64,000 nt of DNA from Bacteroidota bacterium (GTDB lineage Bacteria > Bacteroidota > Bacteroidia > Bacteroidales > Prolixibacteraceae). The notes below the pieces were generated by a model. That model was not told where the DNA came from. It ran no database searches and worked only from the letters and a program-made list of their open reading frames with translations. This document shows, in pieces, positions 18,396 through 26,806 of the stretch. The position numbers and the translations under genes were made by a program. The stretch is from positions 17,479 through 81,478 of the forward strand of contig JAUYMU010000004.1 of assembly GCA_030698405.1 (NCBI GenBank), read 5' to 3'. Each line of letters starts with the position of its first letter. Position 1 is the first letter of the stretch.

Positions 18396-20840
18396 ATGAA
18401 GACAAGTAGATTTATAAAAATAGCTTTAGCAGGTTTTATTTCCTGTCTGACATTTATTGTACAAGCGCAGCCAACCTGGAGTTTTGATTCACACGAATAC
18501 CTGTATTCGATGACCATTACCGGAAAACTGCATTTCGAAGGTTCTGATTCCAAAGATGTAAACGACATGGTCGGCGCATTTATCAACGGCGAATGTCGCG
18601 GAATAACCAATGTGAAATACATTCCGGCGGTAAACGACTATTTCGTTTTCCTGATGGTGTACAGCAATTCGCCCATTGATGATGTCACTTTCAGGGTATT
18701 TGACAAAAGTGAAAATCTGGAAATTTCAGCGAAAGAAAGCACTAAGTTCTCGGTAAACGGGAACTTAGGCACTTCGCTTAATCCATTTATGATTACCGCT
18801 GCCAATGTAAATGTTGCTCCAACGGGCATTTATCTTTCAAACATTGTGACACCTGCACTGGCAGCAGCAAATACCAGTATCGCCACAATCAATGCGGTTG
18901 ATCCGAATGTCGGCGACAGTCACACATTCAGCCTGGTGGGGGGCAACGGAACAAACGATCTGGATAACTGGAGGTTTATAATTGATGGCAACAAGCTGAA
19001 AAGCAAAGGCGAGATTTATTTCCGCAAAGGCGATGTATTCAATGTACTGATAAAAGCAGCAGATCAGCGTGACGCCTCGGTAACGATCCCATTGTCGGTC
19101 GCAACAAAGGATGAAGCCGTTCTGAGCAGCGAAAAGCAGTTACTGAGTTTTGCAATCAACCAGCAAGTTGGCGCAACCATTTTTACTGGTACCGATGTTT
19201 TTGTCAAACAACACTGGAGTGCAAACCTGGCTGCGGTTGTTGCGACATTTACTATTTCTCCCTACGCAAAAGCTTTCATTAACTACATTGAAAAAGCTGG
19301 TGGATCGACTTCCATTGACTTTACAAAACCTGTTTCGTTTATTGTTGAAGCAGCCGACAAAAGCAGTACAACTTATACGATACATATTGCAATCAGCAAT
19401 GATATCCCAAGCGACATACTTCTGTCGAATAGTAAAGTGGATGAAAATTTGGGTTCCGCTTTGGTAGGTAGTTTTAGTACGGTTACCGAAAACCCGAATG
19501 AAACACATGTTTACAGTCTGGTAGAAGAGCCTGGCACTGATTATACCCTTTTCAAAACAGAAGGAGATAAACTTATGACCGCACTGGCACTTGATTATGA
19601 AACTCGAAGTGTTTATCTGATAAAAGCACGTGCTGACGATAAGAAAGGTGGAACTGCTGACAAGTTATTTACCATTTCATTGATCGACAAAAACGATGCA
19701 CCTACAAATATTTCCCTGTCGCAGAACACCTTCGATCCGAATTCGGCAGCAAATACAATTATCGGTGAACTCACTGCCGAAGATCAGGATGCAGGTGATT
19801 CGCATGTTTTCAGTCTGGTAACAGGTAATGCAGTTAACGACGATGGCAACAGCCTTGTAAAAATCAATGGTAATAAATTGTTACTTGCCAGTCCGTTTAA
19901 TGATCCTTCAAAATCAAGCTGGAACATTTTGGTCAGGGTTACAGATAAATTGGGTGCCAATTACCAAAAGAGCCTGACCTTGAAAACGCAGGGTTCAAAT
20001 CAGTTGCCGGTATTTATGAGCAAACCTGCCAATTTCGTCATGCAGAACGATGTTTATGTTTACGCCATTGAAGCCATCGACAAAGATGGAGACCCTGTAT
20101 CGTTAAGTTTTGAAAACCTGCCTGGCTGGATTACTTTCTATCCTGATTTGAACCTTCTTTCAGGAAGTCCGGGAAACAATGAAGTCGGGATTCATAATTT
20201 TACTGTAATAGGTAGTGACTCGGAATCATCAGTTATTCAAAAGATTACCTTAATGGTTTTAAACATCAACGATCCGCCTGAAATAAATTACTTTTTGAGT
20301 GATCAGGTGTTTGTAACGAACAAGGCAAATCAGTTTGTTATTCCTGCCGATTGTTTTGTTGATCCGGATGTCGGGGATAAACTTTCATATTCAGTTTCTA
20401 TGGGCAACAATTCAGCCATCCCGTCATGGCTGACATTTGATCCTGCTACGAGAACACTTAAAGGCACCCCGCCAAATCAGTCAGCCGGAATTCATCAAAT
20501 AAAATTGGTAGCGTCTGATCAGAAATTAGCGAAAGAATGGATGGTTTTTAACCTGAACGTAACGTTCCCAACGGCAATTTCAGAAATAGGGAATACTGCA
20601 GATTTCAGTGTTTATCCAAATCCCTTTGCCGATATTATTCATTTAAGTTTTCCTGAAAACCTGAATTATTCAAAATTGAAGGTAAGGTTAACTGATGTGA
20701 ATGGCAGGTTAGTGAAAAATGTTGAACCAATTGAAGCCAATTCAAAAAGCATTAACCTTGGAGATTTGCCTTCAGGAATTTACTTTGTAATTATTCAAAG
20801 TGACAAATCCATTTTTACCGAGAAAATCATAAAAAGGTGA
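18396..20840 (+). CDS. Secreted cadherin/putative-Ig repeat protein with T9SS type A sorting domain
   Basis: 814 residues starting 11 bases after the giant gene. Signal peptide ends VQAQ. Residues ~26-140 are a module homologous by eye to two regions of the giant protein (EYLYSMTITGKL, DMVGAFINGECRG, VTFRVFDKS). Cadherin-like repeats with DPNVGDSHTFSLV, DYETRSVYLIKARADDKKGG and EDQDAGDSHVFSLV motifs follow at ~145-530, interrupted by a region beginning SSEKQLLSFAI near 241. Two putative-Ig domains (LPGWITFYPDLNLLSGSP; PSWLTFDPATRTLKGTPP) precede the T9SS domain at ~735-814 (FSVYPNPFADIIHLSF). The likely role is a surface adhesin or structural partner of the giant protein (inference). Confidence 0.85.
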   Translation: MKTSRFIKIALAGFISCLTFIVQAQPTWSFDSHEYLYSMTITGKLHFEGSDSKDVNDMVGAFINGECRGITNVKYIPAVNDYFVFLMVYSNSPIDDVTFRVFDKSENLEISAKESTKFSVNGNLGTSLNPFMITAANVNVAPTGIYLSNIVTPALAAANTSIATINAVDPNVGDSHTFSLVGGNGTNDLDNWRFIIDGNKLKSKGEIYFRKGDVFNVLIKAADQRDASVTIPLSVATKDEAVLSSEKQLLSFAINQQVGATIFTGTDVFVKQHWSANLAAVVATFTISPYAKAFINYIEKAGGSTSIDFTKPVSFIVEAADKSSTTYTIHIAISNDIPSDILLSNSKVDENLGSALVGSFSTVTENPNETHVYSLVEEPGTDYTLFKTEGDKLMTALALDYETRSVYLIKARADDKKGGTADKLFTISLIDKNDAPTNISLSQNTFDPNSAANTIIGELTAEDQDAGDSHVFSLVTGNAVNDDGNSLVKINGNKLLLASPFNDPSKSSWNILVRVTDKLGANYQKSLTLKTQGSNQLPVFMSKPANFVMQNDVYVYAIEAIDKDGDPVSLSFENLPGWITFYPDLNLLSGSPGNNEVGIHNFTVIGSDSESSVIQKITLMVLNINDPPEINYFLSDQVFVTNKANQFVIPADCFVDPDVGDKLSYSVSMGNNSAIPSWLTFDPATRTLKGTPPNQSAGIHQIKLVASDQKLAKEWMVFNLNVTFPTAISEIGNTADFSVYPNPFADIIHLSFPENLNYSKLKVRLTDVNGRLVKNVEPIEANSKSINLGDLPSGIYFVIIQSDKSIFTEKIIKR

Positions 20841-21002
20841 ATTGAATATTGAATTGATGATTTGATGATTTGAAATTAGTATTGCACAATGCAAGAAAGT
20901 TTCTTGCCAAGGATTTCGTAGATTGACACTGATTTATTATCAGTAAAAATTTGTGGAATCCGTGGTTTTTTTTGATTTAAAATACAACAACCGGTGTTAG
21001 GA

Positions 21003-21031
21003 TTGCCGATCCAAATCCCTACTTTTGCTGA
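21003..21031 (+). promoter_or_regulatory. Bacteroidota-type promoter for the DUF1080 gene
   Basis: TTG at 21003-21005, 18 bases, then TACTTTTG (21024-21031), an exact TAnnTTTG -7 box. Predicted start about 21038, giving a ~55-base leader. The same spacing is seen ahead of tRNA-Ser. Confidence 0.6.
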
Positions 21032-21092
21032 CTGTAATTCCTAAACACAAATAAATCATTCGTCCCCCACCAGGGATATTAAAAAATCAATC

Positions 21093-21830
21093 ATGAAGAG
21101 AAACATTTTTATGACTTTTTCATTGGCAGTTGCATTACTGATTGCACTGCCCGGATTTTCACAAACAGTGAACAAACTATCGAAAAAAGAGAAAAAGAAA
21201 GGCTGGACTTTGTTGTTTAACGGCCAGAACTTCGATGGCTGGCGCCAATGCAACGGCACAGCAATGCCTGCAAACTGGGTAATTGAAGAAAACGCGATGA
21301 AAGTATTACTAGGCGAAGGTAAAAATCCGGGACAGGGTGCCAATGGCGACATTCTTTATCCCGGCAAAAAATTCAAAAACTTCGAACTTTCTATCGACTG
21401 GAAAGCCAGCAAAGCAGCCAATTCAGGAATTTTCTACAATGTGCGCGAAGTTCCGGGAAAACCAATTTATTACGCTGCTCCTGAAGTTCAGGTACTCGAC
21501 AATGTAGATGCATCCGACAACAAAATTGACAGCCACCTGGCCGGCTCATTGTACGACATGTTGCCTGCCGATCCGAAAACAGTAAAACCAGTTGGCGAAT
21601 GGAATACCATCGTAATCAAAGTAAATAATGGACAGGTTACCCACATCCAAAATGGTGTAAAAGTAGTTTCATACAGTTTGTGGACTCCTGAATGGGATGC
21701 ACTGGTGAATAACAGCAAATTTAAAACCTTCCCCGGATTCACAGAAGGCATCGCGAAAGAAGGATACATCGGCCTTCAGGATCATGGTTACCCTGTATGG
21801 TTCCGCAACATTAAAATCCGCGAACTTTAA
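21093..21830 (+). CDS. Secreted DUF1080 (3-keto-disaccharide hydrolase) protein
   Basis: 245 residues: signal peptide ending FSQ, then a single DUF1080 domain from about residue 32. Family marks are GWTLLFNGQNFDGWRQCNGT, NFELSIDWKASKAANSGIFY, and the terminal YIGLQDHGYPVWFRNIKIREL-type strand (shortened here to key words). It resembles the second domain of the double-DUF1080 protein at 375-1724. It appears to be a single-gene transcript with its own promoter (21003-21031) and terminator (21868-21905). Expected to cleave 3-keto-glycosides in the periplasm; substrate unknown. Confidence 0.88.
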   Translation: MKRNIFMTFSLAVALLIALPGFSQTVNKLSKKEKKKGWTLLFNGQNFDGWRQCNGTAMPANWVIEENAMKVLLGEGKNPGQGANGDILYPGKKFKNFELSIDWKASKAANSGIFYNVREVPGKPIYYAAPEVQVLDNVDASDNKIDSHLAGSLYDMLPADPKTVKPVGEWNTIVIKVNNGQVTHIQNGVKVVSYSLWTPEWDALVNNSKFKTFPGFTEGIAKEGYIGLQDHGYPVWFRNIKIREL

Positions 21831-21867
21831 AGTAACTCAGCAAAAAACAAGGATAAAAGATTGATAT

Positions 21868-21905
21868 AAAAGGGAATAATCCGAAAGGTTTGTTCCCTTT
21901 TGTTC
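21868..21905 (+). terminator. Terminator of the DUF1080 gene
   Basis: Near-perfect 15-bp stem (21868-21882 with 21887-21901; one G-T pair, one mismatch) closed by a GAAA tetraloop and continuing into TTTTGTT, 38 bases after the stop codon. Confidence 0.8.
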
Positions 21906-21944
21906 TTGGTATAAAATAGTGCAGTCAACCTTCAATACCGTTAA

Positions 21945-21984
21945 AACCAAACAAGGCGATCATCTTTCGACGATCGCCTTGTTT
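21945..21984 (-). terminator. Terminator downstream of RNase P RNA
   Basis: 10-bp perfect stem CAAGGCGATC/GATCGCCTTG (21952-21961 and 21972-21981). In the minus direction it is followed by TTTGGTTTT, so it suits rnpB. It may also back up the plus-strand terminator. Confidence 0.65.
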
Positions 21985-21994
21985 AATTTATAAA

Positions 21995-22390
21995 AAACGC
22001 AAACCTGTAAGCCGGGTTCTGTGTCTTCCCCCGATTGCTCGGGAGAAACCTCCATCATTTATCTACCCGGGTAATCACTTACCCGATCCAGCAGCCTACC
22101 CCTCACGACTTCCGAAGAATCAAAACGGGCCGTTCTGTATTCCGGCGTACCGGAAAATCGTGATATATTTGGCTTTGCAACCCATCAGAAGTACGGCTGA
22201 TTGTGTTGCCACAACCACCGGTGAGCTTTTACCTCGCCTTTTCACCCGTTTCCGTCAGCTGACGGATGGTTATTTTCTGTTACCTTACTGCAAGCTTTCG
22301 CCCGCCTTCCTGTTAAGAAGCATGGTGCCCTGCGTTGCCCGGACTTTCCACTCCCCCACCCGGAGGCAAGGCAGCGATAGAGCGGTCTGC
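21995..22390 (-). ncRNA. rnpB: RNase P RNA (bacterial class A)
   Basis: Catalytic RNA of ribonuclease P, which trims tRNA 5' leaders. On the minus strand the conserved core GGAAAGTCCGGGC lies near 22340-22355 and the conserved 3' segment ACAGAACCCGGCTTACAGG at about 22003-22022. GAGGGGTAGGCTGCTGGATC lies between them. The ends pair as helix P1: GCAGACC at 22384-22390 with GGTTTGC at 21999-22005 (one G-U). A run of T follows P1 directly. The ~395-base length fits class A. The 5' end is placed by P1 and by the CATCTTTG box at 22395-22402. Confidence 0.92.
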
Positions 22391-22394
22391 GCGG

Positions 22395-22425
22395 CAAAGA
22401 TGCTCAAAAAAGTTTCAAGTTTCAA
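22395..22425 (-). promoter_or_regulatory. Probable rnpB promoter
   Basis: On the minus strand, TTG (22423-22425), 20 bases, then CATCTTTG (22395-22402), one change from TAnnTTTG, ending 5 bases before the deduced RNA start. The -33 TTG is contributed by the CAAGTTT-type repeat. Confidence 0.45.
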
Positions 22426-22443
22426 GTTTCAGGTTCCAAGTTT
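22411..22443. repeat. CAAGTTT-type tandem repeat
   Basis: Tandem AGTTTC/AAGTTTC words ending GGTTCCAAGTTTG. Related tracts occur at 33296-33327 and, inverted, at 33497-33528. A further 10-bp inverted repeat ATTGGATATT/AATATCCAAT lies at 22479-22509 in the same gap. Confidence 0.6.
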
Positions 22444-22550
22444 GTTCTCATTTGGATATTGAATATTGAATATTCGAAATTGGATATTTAAAAAGCCCCA
22501 ATATCCAATACTCAATAACCAAGGTTTTCGCAACAGAGACTATAAACGTT

Positions 22551-23597
22551 CTATGCGTTTTTCAGAATCACCATCGTTGCCCCAAATCCATATTCCTTGA
22601 AACTGGCATCCTGGAAATAATATTTTTTGTATTTGGTGCTGAGTTCTTTTCGGAGTTCCTGTTTCAGTGTTCCGTTTCCAATGCCGTGGATGAAAACGAT
22701 ACGTTTGATTCCGTTGGCAATGGCCGATTCAAGTTCGTTGCGAAAACGTCCCAGTTGAACTTCAAGCATTTCGTGGTTCGAAAGTCCGCGTGTATCTTCA
22801 AGCAATTCGTGAATATGCAAGTCAACCTCCACCAAATCAGGAGAAACAGTTCGTTTCACCTCCACTTTTGGTTCCTCTTTGTCAAGCGTGATCTGTGTCA
22901 GATCTGTATCTGTTAATTTTGCCATTTCTGCTTCCATATCCGGCCCAAGCAAAGGAAAAATCATTGCATTTTGCGTGAAGAAACGAGTTTTGGAATAACT
23001 ATTCATGCGGTAAAATTTCACTGGATTCAGGCGCAAACATTTTACAAGCGGCGCTTCCAGTTTTGCAGATTCTTCCCTGAAAAACACAAGTTGAAATTGA
23101 AAGTCAGGCAATTCGTTCAGATCAAAACGGCTAAAACTTTCAAGGTATCGTTTGCTGTTCGGGTTCATTTTCCCCGATTCAACACTTTTGTAAAGTTTAT
23201 CTTTCAGGTGACTGTAATTGTAAAGCACAAAATTATTGCTGTCGTTCACCATGTAAACTTTCAGTTCGCCCTCTACCGGATTGTTCGAATCCTGCGGAAC
23301 AAAAGCCATGTAAAAATCGGGGGCATCTTTTCCTGAAACGTATTTTGGTTCGGCTTTTGGCAACTCTTTTTTGACGGGTGCTTCAACTTCTTTCTTTTCA
23401 TTTGCCCGAATTTTTGCCTGACGTTTTTCTGCATTCATCGAATTCGCATCATCCAAAATCACGAGTTCGCTAATCAGGGTAGGAACTTCAAAACCATCGT
23501 AATCTTCCACACTGACCATTGTTTTGTTGATCACTGATTTTACAACACCGCCGCCTACAGCGTTTAAAAATTTTACTTTGTCTCCAGCTTTTATCAT
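22551..23597 (-). CDS. DUF2027 and Smr domain protein
   Basis: 348 residues. The N-terminus (MIKAGDKVKFLNAVGGGVV) is a DUF2027-type beta domain characteristic of Bacteroidota, followed by a charged linker at ~55-90 rich in Lys/Glu. The C-terminal ~83 residues are an Smr domain with the DLHIHEL (LDLHG-like) and VFIHGIGNGTLKQELR motifs. Smr domains are found in MutS2 and act as nicking endonucleases or nucleic-acid binders; the function of this architecture is not settled. It starts divergently from queA with a 69-base gap. Length and motifs are complete. Confidence 0.88.
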   Translation of the reverse strand: MIKAGDKVKFLNAVGGGVVKSVINKTMVSVEDYDGFEVPTLISELVILDDANSMNAEKRQAKIRANEKKEVEAPVKKELPKAEPKYVSGKDAPDFYMAFVPQDSNNPVEGELKVYMVNDSNNFVLYNYSHLKDKLYKSVESGKMNPNSKRYLESFSRFDLNELPDFQFQLVFFREESAKLEAPLVKCLRLNPVKFYRMNSYSKTRFFTQNAMIFPLLGPDMEAEMAKLTDTDLTQITLDKEEPKVEVKRTVSPDLVEVDLHIHELLEDTRGLSNHEMLEVQLGRFRNELESAIANGIKRIVFIHGIGNGTLKQELRKELSTKYKKYYFQDASFKEYGFGATMVILKNA

Positions 23598-23613
23598 TTT
23601 GAGAAATTTTACA

Positions 23614-23621
23614 CAAAACTA
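23614..23621 (-). promoter_or_regulatory. -7 box for the Smr gene
   Basis: TAGTTTTG on the minus strand, an exact TAnnTTTG box 17 bases before the ATG. No good -33 TTTG was seen, so tentative. Confidence 0.4.
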
Positions 23622-23644
23622 CGATAAAAAAGACTTGAAAACTG

Positions 23645-23652
23645 TAATTTTG
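23645..23652 (+). promoter_or_regulatory. -7 box for queA
   Basis: TAATTTTG, an exact TAnnTTTG box 15 bases before the ATG at 23667, back to back with the box of the divergent Smr gene. Confidence 0.4.
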
Positions 23653-23666
23653 GCGGCTTCAATTCT

Positions 23667-24923
23667 ATGGAAAACAAAAACAAACTACTCGAACAGGTAA
23701 CAGGCATTTCCACCAGCGATTATGCCTACGAATTACCGGATGACAAAATTGCCAAATATCCGCTGGCCGAACGCGATCAGTCGAAATTGCTGGTTTGGAA
23801 TGATGGACAAATTCAGGATGCACAATTCCGAAATCTGTCGGAATACCTTCCTGCGAATAGTCTGCTGGTCTTCAACAACACCAAAGTTATCCGCGCCAGA
23901 CTTCATTTTATGAAAGAAACCGGCGCTAAAATCGAAGTTTTTTGCCTCGATCCGGTTGAACCTTCCGATTACCAGATTGCCTTTCAGACCACCAAATCAT
24001 GTATTTGGAAATGCATGATCGGCAACCAGAAGAAATGGAAAGGCGAAATATTGCGAAAAATAATCAGAATCGATGAAACCGAAATTGAGCTTTGCGCTGA
24101 ACAAACCGATCCCGAAAATAACAAAAGCCTGATTCGCTTTAGCTGGAACAATCCTTATTTTGAGTTTTCCCGGATCATTGAAAATGCAGGATCGTTGCCT
24201 ATTCCCCCCTATCTGAACCGCGAAACCGAACAAAGTGATCTGGAACGCTACCAAACTGTTTATTCAAAAATTAAAGGTTCGGTGGCAGCTCCTACCGCAG
24301 GTTTGCATTTTACTGAGAAAGTTTTCAATCATTTGAAAGACGATGGGCACGAACTGGCAGAACTGACACTGCATGTTGGAGCCGGAACATTTCAACCGGT
24401 GAAAAGCCAAACCATTTCGGGTCACGACATGCATTCCGAACATTTTTACATCCGGCGCGATTTTCTCCATCAGCTCCTTCAACACTCCGGAAAGAAAATC
24501 GCCGTTGGAACAACTTCTGTCAGAACCCTGGAAAGTATCTACTGGCTGGGCGTTCAGGCAATAAATAATCCTGAAATAAAGCTAGCTGAACTGAAGGTCT
24601 CGCAATGGGAAGCCTATCAGGAAAAAGAAAATAACATTCAGTATAAAGAAGCTTTAAATGCGCTGATTGGATTACTGGACACACATCAAACTGATTTTCT
24701 TTCGGCATCCACGCAAATTATTATTGCTCCTGGATATCAGTTTCGAATTGTTGACGGTATGATTACCAATTTTCACCAGCCGCAAAGTACGTTGTTGTTG
24801 CTTATTTCTGCGTATTTGGGCAACGAATGGCGCACCATTTACGAACATGCACTGGCAAACAGTTACCGTTTCCTGAGTTATGGTGACAGTAATTTATACT
24901 TGAAATCTCAAATTGTTGATTGA
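23667..24923 (+). CDS. queA: S-adenosylmethionine:tRNA ribosyltransferase-isomerase QueA
   Basis: 418 residues. It transfers and isomerises the ribosyl group of SAM to preQ1 in tRNA, giving epoxyqueuosine. Family hallmarks: DYAYELPDDKIAKYPLAERDQSKLL near the N-terminus (abbreviated), FNNTKVIRARL, GSVAAPTAGLHFT, LHVGAGTFQPV, and FHQPQSTLLLLISAYLG near the C-terminus. It is longer than the ~350-residue E. coli enzyme, as is usual in Bacteroidota. A 9-bp inverted repeat GTTGATTGA/TCAATCAAC overlaps the stop codon (24915-24938) but has no T run. Confidence 0.93.
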   Translation: MENKNKLLEQVTGISTSDYAYELPDDKIAKYPLAERDQSKLLVWNDGQIQDAQFRNLSEYLPANSLLVFNNTKVIRARLHFMKETGAKIEVFCLDPVEPSDYQIAFQTTKSCIWKCMIGNQKKWKGEILRKIIRIDETEIELCAEQTDPENNKSLIRFSWNNPYFEFSRIIENAGSLPIPPYLNRETEQSDLERYQTVYSKIKGSVAAPTAGLHFTEKVFNHLKDDGHELAELTLHVGAGTFQPVKSQTISGHDMHSEHFYIRRDFLHQLLQHSGKKIAVGTTSVRTLESIYWLGVQAINNPEIKLAELKVSQWEAYQEKENNIQYKEALNALIGLLDTHQTDFLSASTQIIIAPGYQFRIVDGMITNFHQPQSTLLLLISAYLGNEWRTIYEHALANSYRFLSYGDSNLYLKSQIVD

Positions 24924-25024
24924 CAAAGATCAATCAACAGAATAGCCTTTATTCATTTAGAAATATTAAATTTGTTGCGTTGTCAGAAAAATAATGACAA
25001 AAATTTAAACTAAACAAGCTGCCT

Positions 25025-25384
25025 GTGTTTCTATTTGGAATATTATCGAGTCCGCTACCTTATCTGTTAATGGCCGTTTTCTACTTTTTCGGCTTCGCTA
25101 CAGGTATGTTCAAGGGCAATTCCGATAGCGAACCAGAGCAACAACTTCCGGTAAAAAACATTCAGGTTGAACCTCAAACGAAAACCTTTGAGACAACCGA
25201 ATTCACTTTTCAATTCCACGATTACAAATTTCAGGAAAAGGCTGATAGTTATGCAGTTATTTCTACTCAGTCACCAGCAATTTGTCAAAAAGAAAAGCTG
25301 ATTTATTTCGTTCACGATATAAATACCCGACATTTATTTACTTCTGAAAATAATTTCTGCCGGCCACCGCCATCTTGCAGCTAA
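25025..25384 (+). CDS. Small membrane-anchored protein of unknown function
   Basis: 119 residues from a GTG start; an in-frame TGA at 24995-24997 limits alternatives. One N-terminal hydrophobic segment (about residues 3-27, including LPYLLMAVFYFFGFATG) is followed by a polar tail with no recognised domain and a Cys/Pro-rich end (FCRPPPSCS). I do not recognise the family. It lies between queA and hemA on the same strand, 122 bases ahead of hemA. A role in heme synthesis is possible from position only. Confidence 0.5.
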   Translation: MFLFGILSSPLPYLLMAVFYFFGFATGMFKGNSDSEPEQQLPVKNIQVEPQTKTFETTEFTFQFHDYKFQEKADSYAVISTQSPAICQKEKLIYFVHDINTRHLFTSENNFCRPPPSCS

Positions 25385-25506
25385 TACCCCGATTCAAGCA
25401 TTTTCCATAAAAATAGCTGACTTTTTGGAAACATAAACTCCTGAAGTCTGTTTTATGGTTTGCTATTAATGAATATCACATTAGCTATTTAGATAAAGAT
25501 AAAAAC

Positions 25507-26760
25507 ATGATTGGCCTGATAGGAATTAGCTATAAAACAACACCTCTCGAAATCCGCGAAAGGTTTTCATTCTCAAAAGAGGAAATTATTCCCTTTTCTG
25601 AAATGTTGCAACGGGAAACTGAAATCTCCGATTTGGTGCTGATTTCGACCTGCAACCGAACAGAAATTTACTTTTCGCAAGACGTTCACGACAACCAAAC
25701 CGCTTTTGAGTTGGTGTATGAAGTGATTAAAAAGTTCAAAAATGTCACCGACCATTGCTGGCACTACTTTTATCACCGGTCGAATACCGGAGCGGTGCGT
25801 CATTTGTTCGAAGTTGTTTCGGGTCTTGATTCGCTGATAATTGGCGAAGATCAAATCATTGGTCAGGTAAAGGAAGCTTACATCAGGTGCACCGAAGCCG
25901 CTTTGACCGATGCAGTTTTGATGCGCCTTTTCCAGAAATCGTTTGAGGTGGGGAAACGTGTCCGCACCGAAACAGGTATCAAGCTTGGTATCACATCAAT
26001 AAGTAGTGCCGCTGTCGAAATGTGTTCGTGCCTGCTCAATGGGGTAAACGATAAAAGTGTATTGCTGATCGGAGCCGGAGAAACCGGGAATCTGGCATTA
26101 CAAAATATTGTAAAAAAAGGTGTTACCAAGGTTACAGTTACCAACCGAACCCACGAAAAGGCTGAAAAATCTGCCGCCAAATACAATGGAGGAACAGTTC
26201 CCTTCGATCATTTTGAAGATTCACTGCACGAAAGTGATATCATCCTGATCGCCACTTCAGCGCCCACACCGCTGATCACGAAAGAAATGGTAATGAATTC
26301 GCTTGAACTGAGATGCAATAAACCCCAGGTTTATGTCGATTTGTCGGTTCCCAGAAACATTGACAATGAAGTGGCAACGCTGGAAAACGTCAGCGTTCTC
26401 AGTGTTGACGATCTTCAAAAAATAGTAAGTCAAACTTCCGAAAAGAAAAAAGATAGTGTAGCCAAAGCACAGATAATAATTGATGAAGTAGTGTCAGACT
26501 ATACCGAATGGCTTGCAAGCCGCTCCTTGCGTCCTGCTATTAACACAATAACCACCAATCTTCAGGCAATAAACCTTGAAGAATTATCGACTTATCGTAA
26601 ATTAAGCACTCCGGAAATGCAGGAAATTGTGGATGATTATGCCAAACACCTGACCCATCGTTACACCCGTTTGCTGATAAAAAACCTGAAAGATTTAACG
26701 GATAACGGAAAAAACATCGATTCGTTAAAAACCATCAATGATTTATTTAAATTCGTCTAA
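25507..26760 (+). CDS. hemA: Glutamyl-tRNA reductase
   Basis: 417 residues. NADPH-dependent reduction of glutamyl-tRNA to glutamate-1-semialdehyde, the first committed step of C5 tetrapyrrole synthesis. Seen: GISYKTTPLEIRERFSF, the catalytic Cys49 in ISTCNRTEIY, GEDQIIGQVKEAY, the NADPH-binding LIGAGETGNLA, and a C-terminal helical dimerisation region. Length is normal. It opens the heme cluster, followed 46 bases later by hemC. Confidence 0.95.
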   Translation: MIGLIGISYKTTPLEIRERFSFSKEEIIPFSEMLQRETEISDLVLISTCNRTEIYFSQDVHDNQTAFELVYEVIKKFKNVTDHCWHYFYHRSNTGAVRHLFEVVSGLDSLIIGEDQIIGQVKEAYIRCTEAALTDAVLMRLFQKSFEVGKRVRTETGIKLGITSISSAAVEMCSCLLNGVNDKSVLLIGAGETGNLALQNIVKKGVTKVTVTNRTHEKAEKSAAKYNGGTVPFDHFEDSLHESDIILIATSAPTPLITKEMVMNSLELRCNKPQVYVDLSVPRNIDNEVATLENVSVLSVDDLQKIVSQTSEKKKDSVAKAQIIIDEVVSDYTEWLASRSLRPAINTITTNLQAINLEELSTYRKLSTPEMQEIVDDYAKHLTHRYTRLLIKNLKDLTDNGKNIDSLKTINDLFKFV

Positions 26761-26806
26761 AATTTTTAGACAGCAAACCCGCTAGGTTTGTTCTTGATCG
26801 ATCTCA

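Noticed and set aside
22411..22443. Possible CRISPR-like repeat
   Set aside because: Units are only about 7 bases, without spacers, and no cas genes are present.
24915..24938. Terminator after queA
   Set aside because: A 9-bp stem is present but it overlaps the stop codon and has no T run; left as an inverted repeat only.
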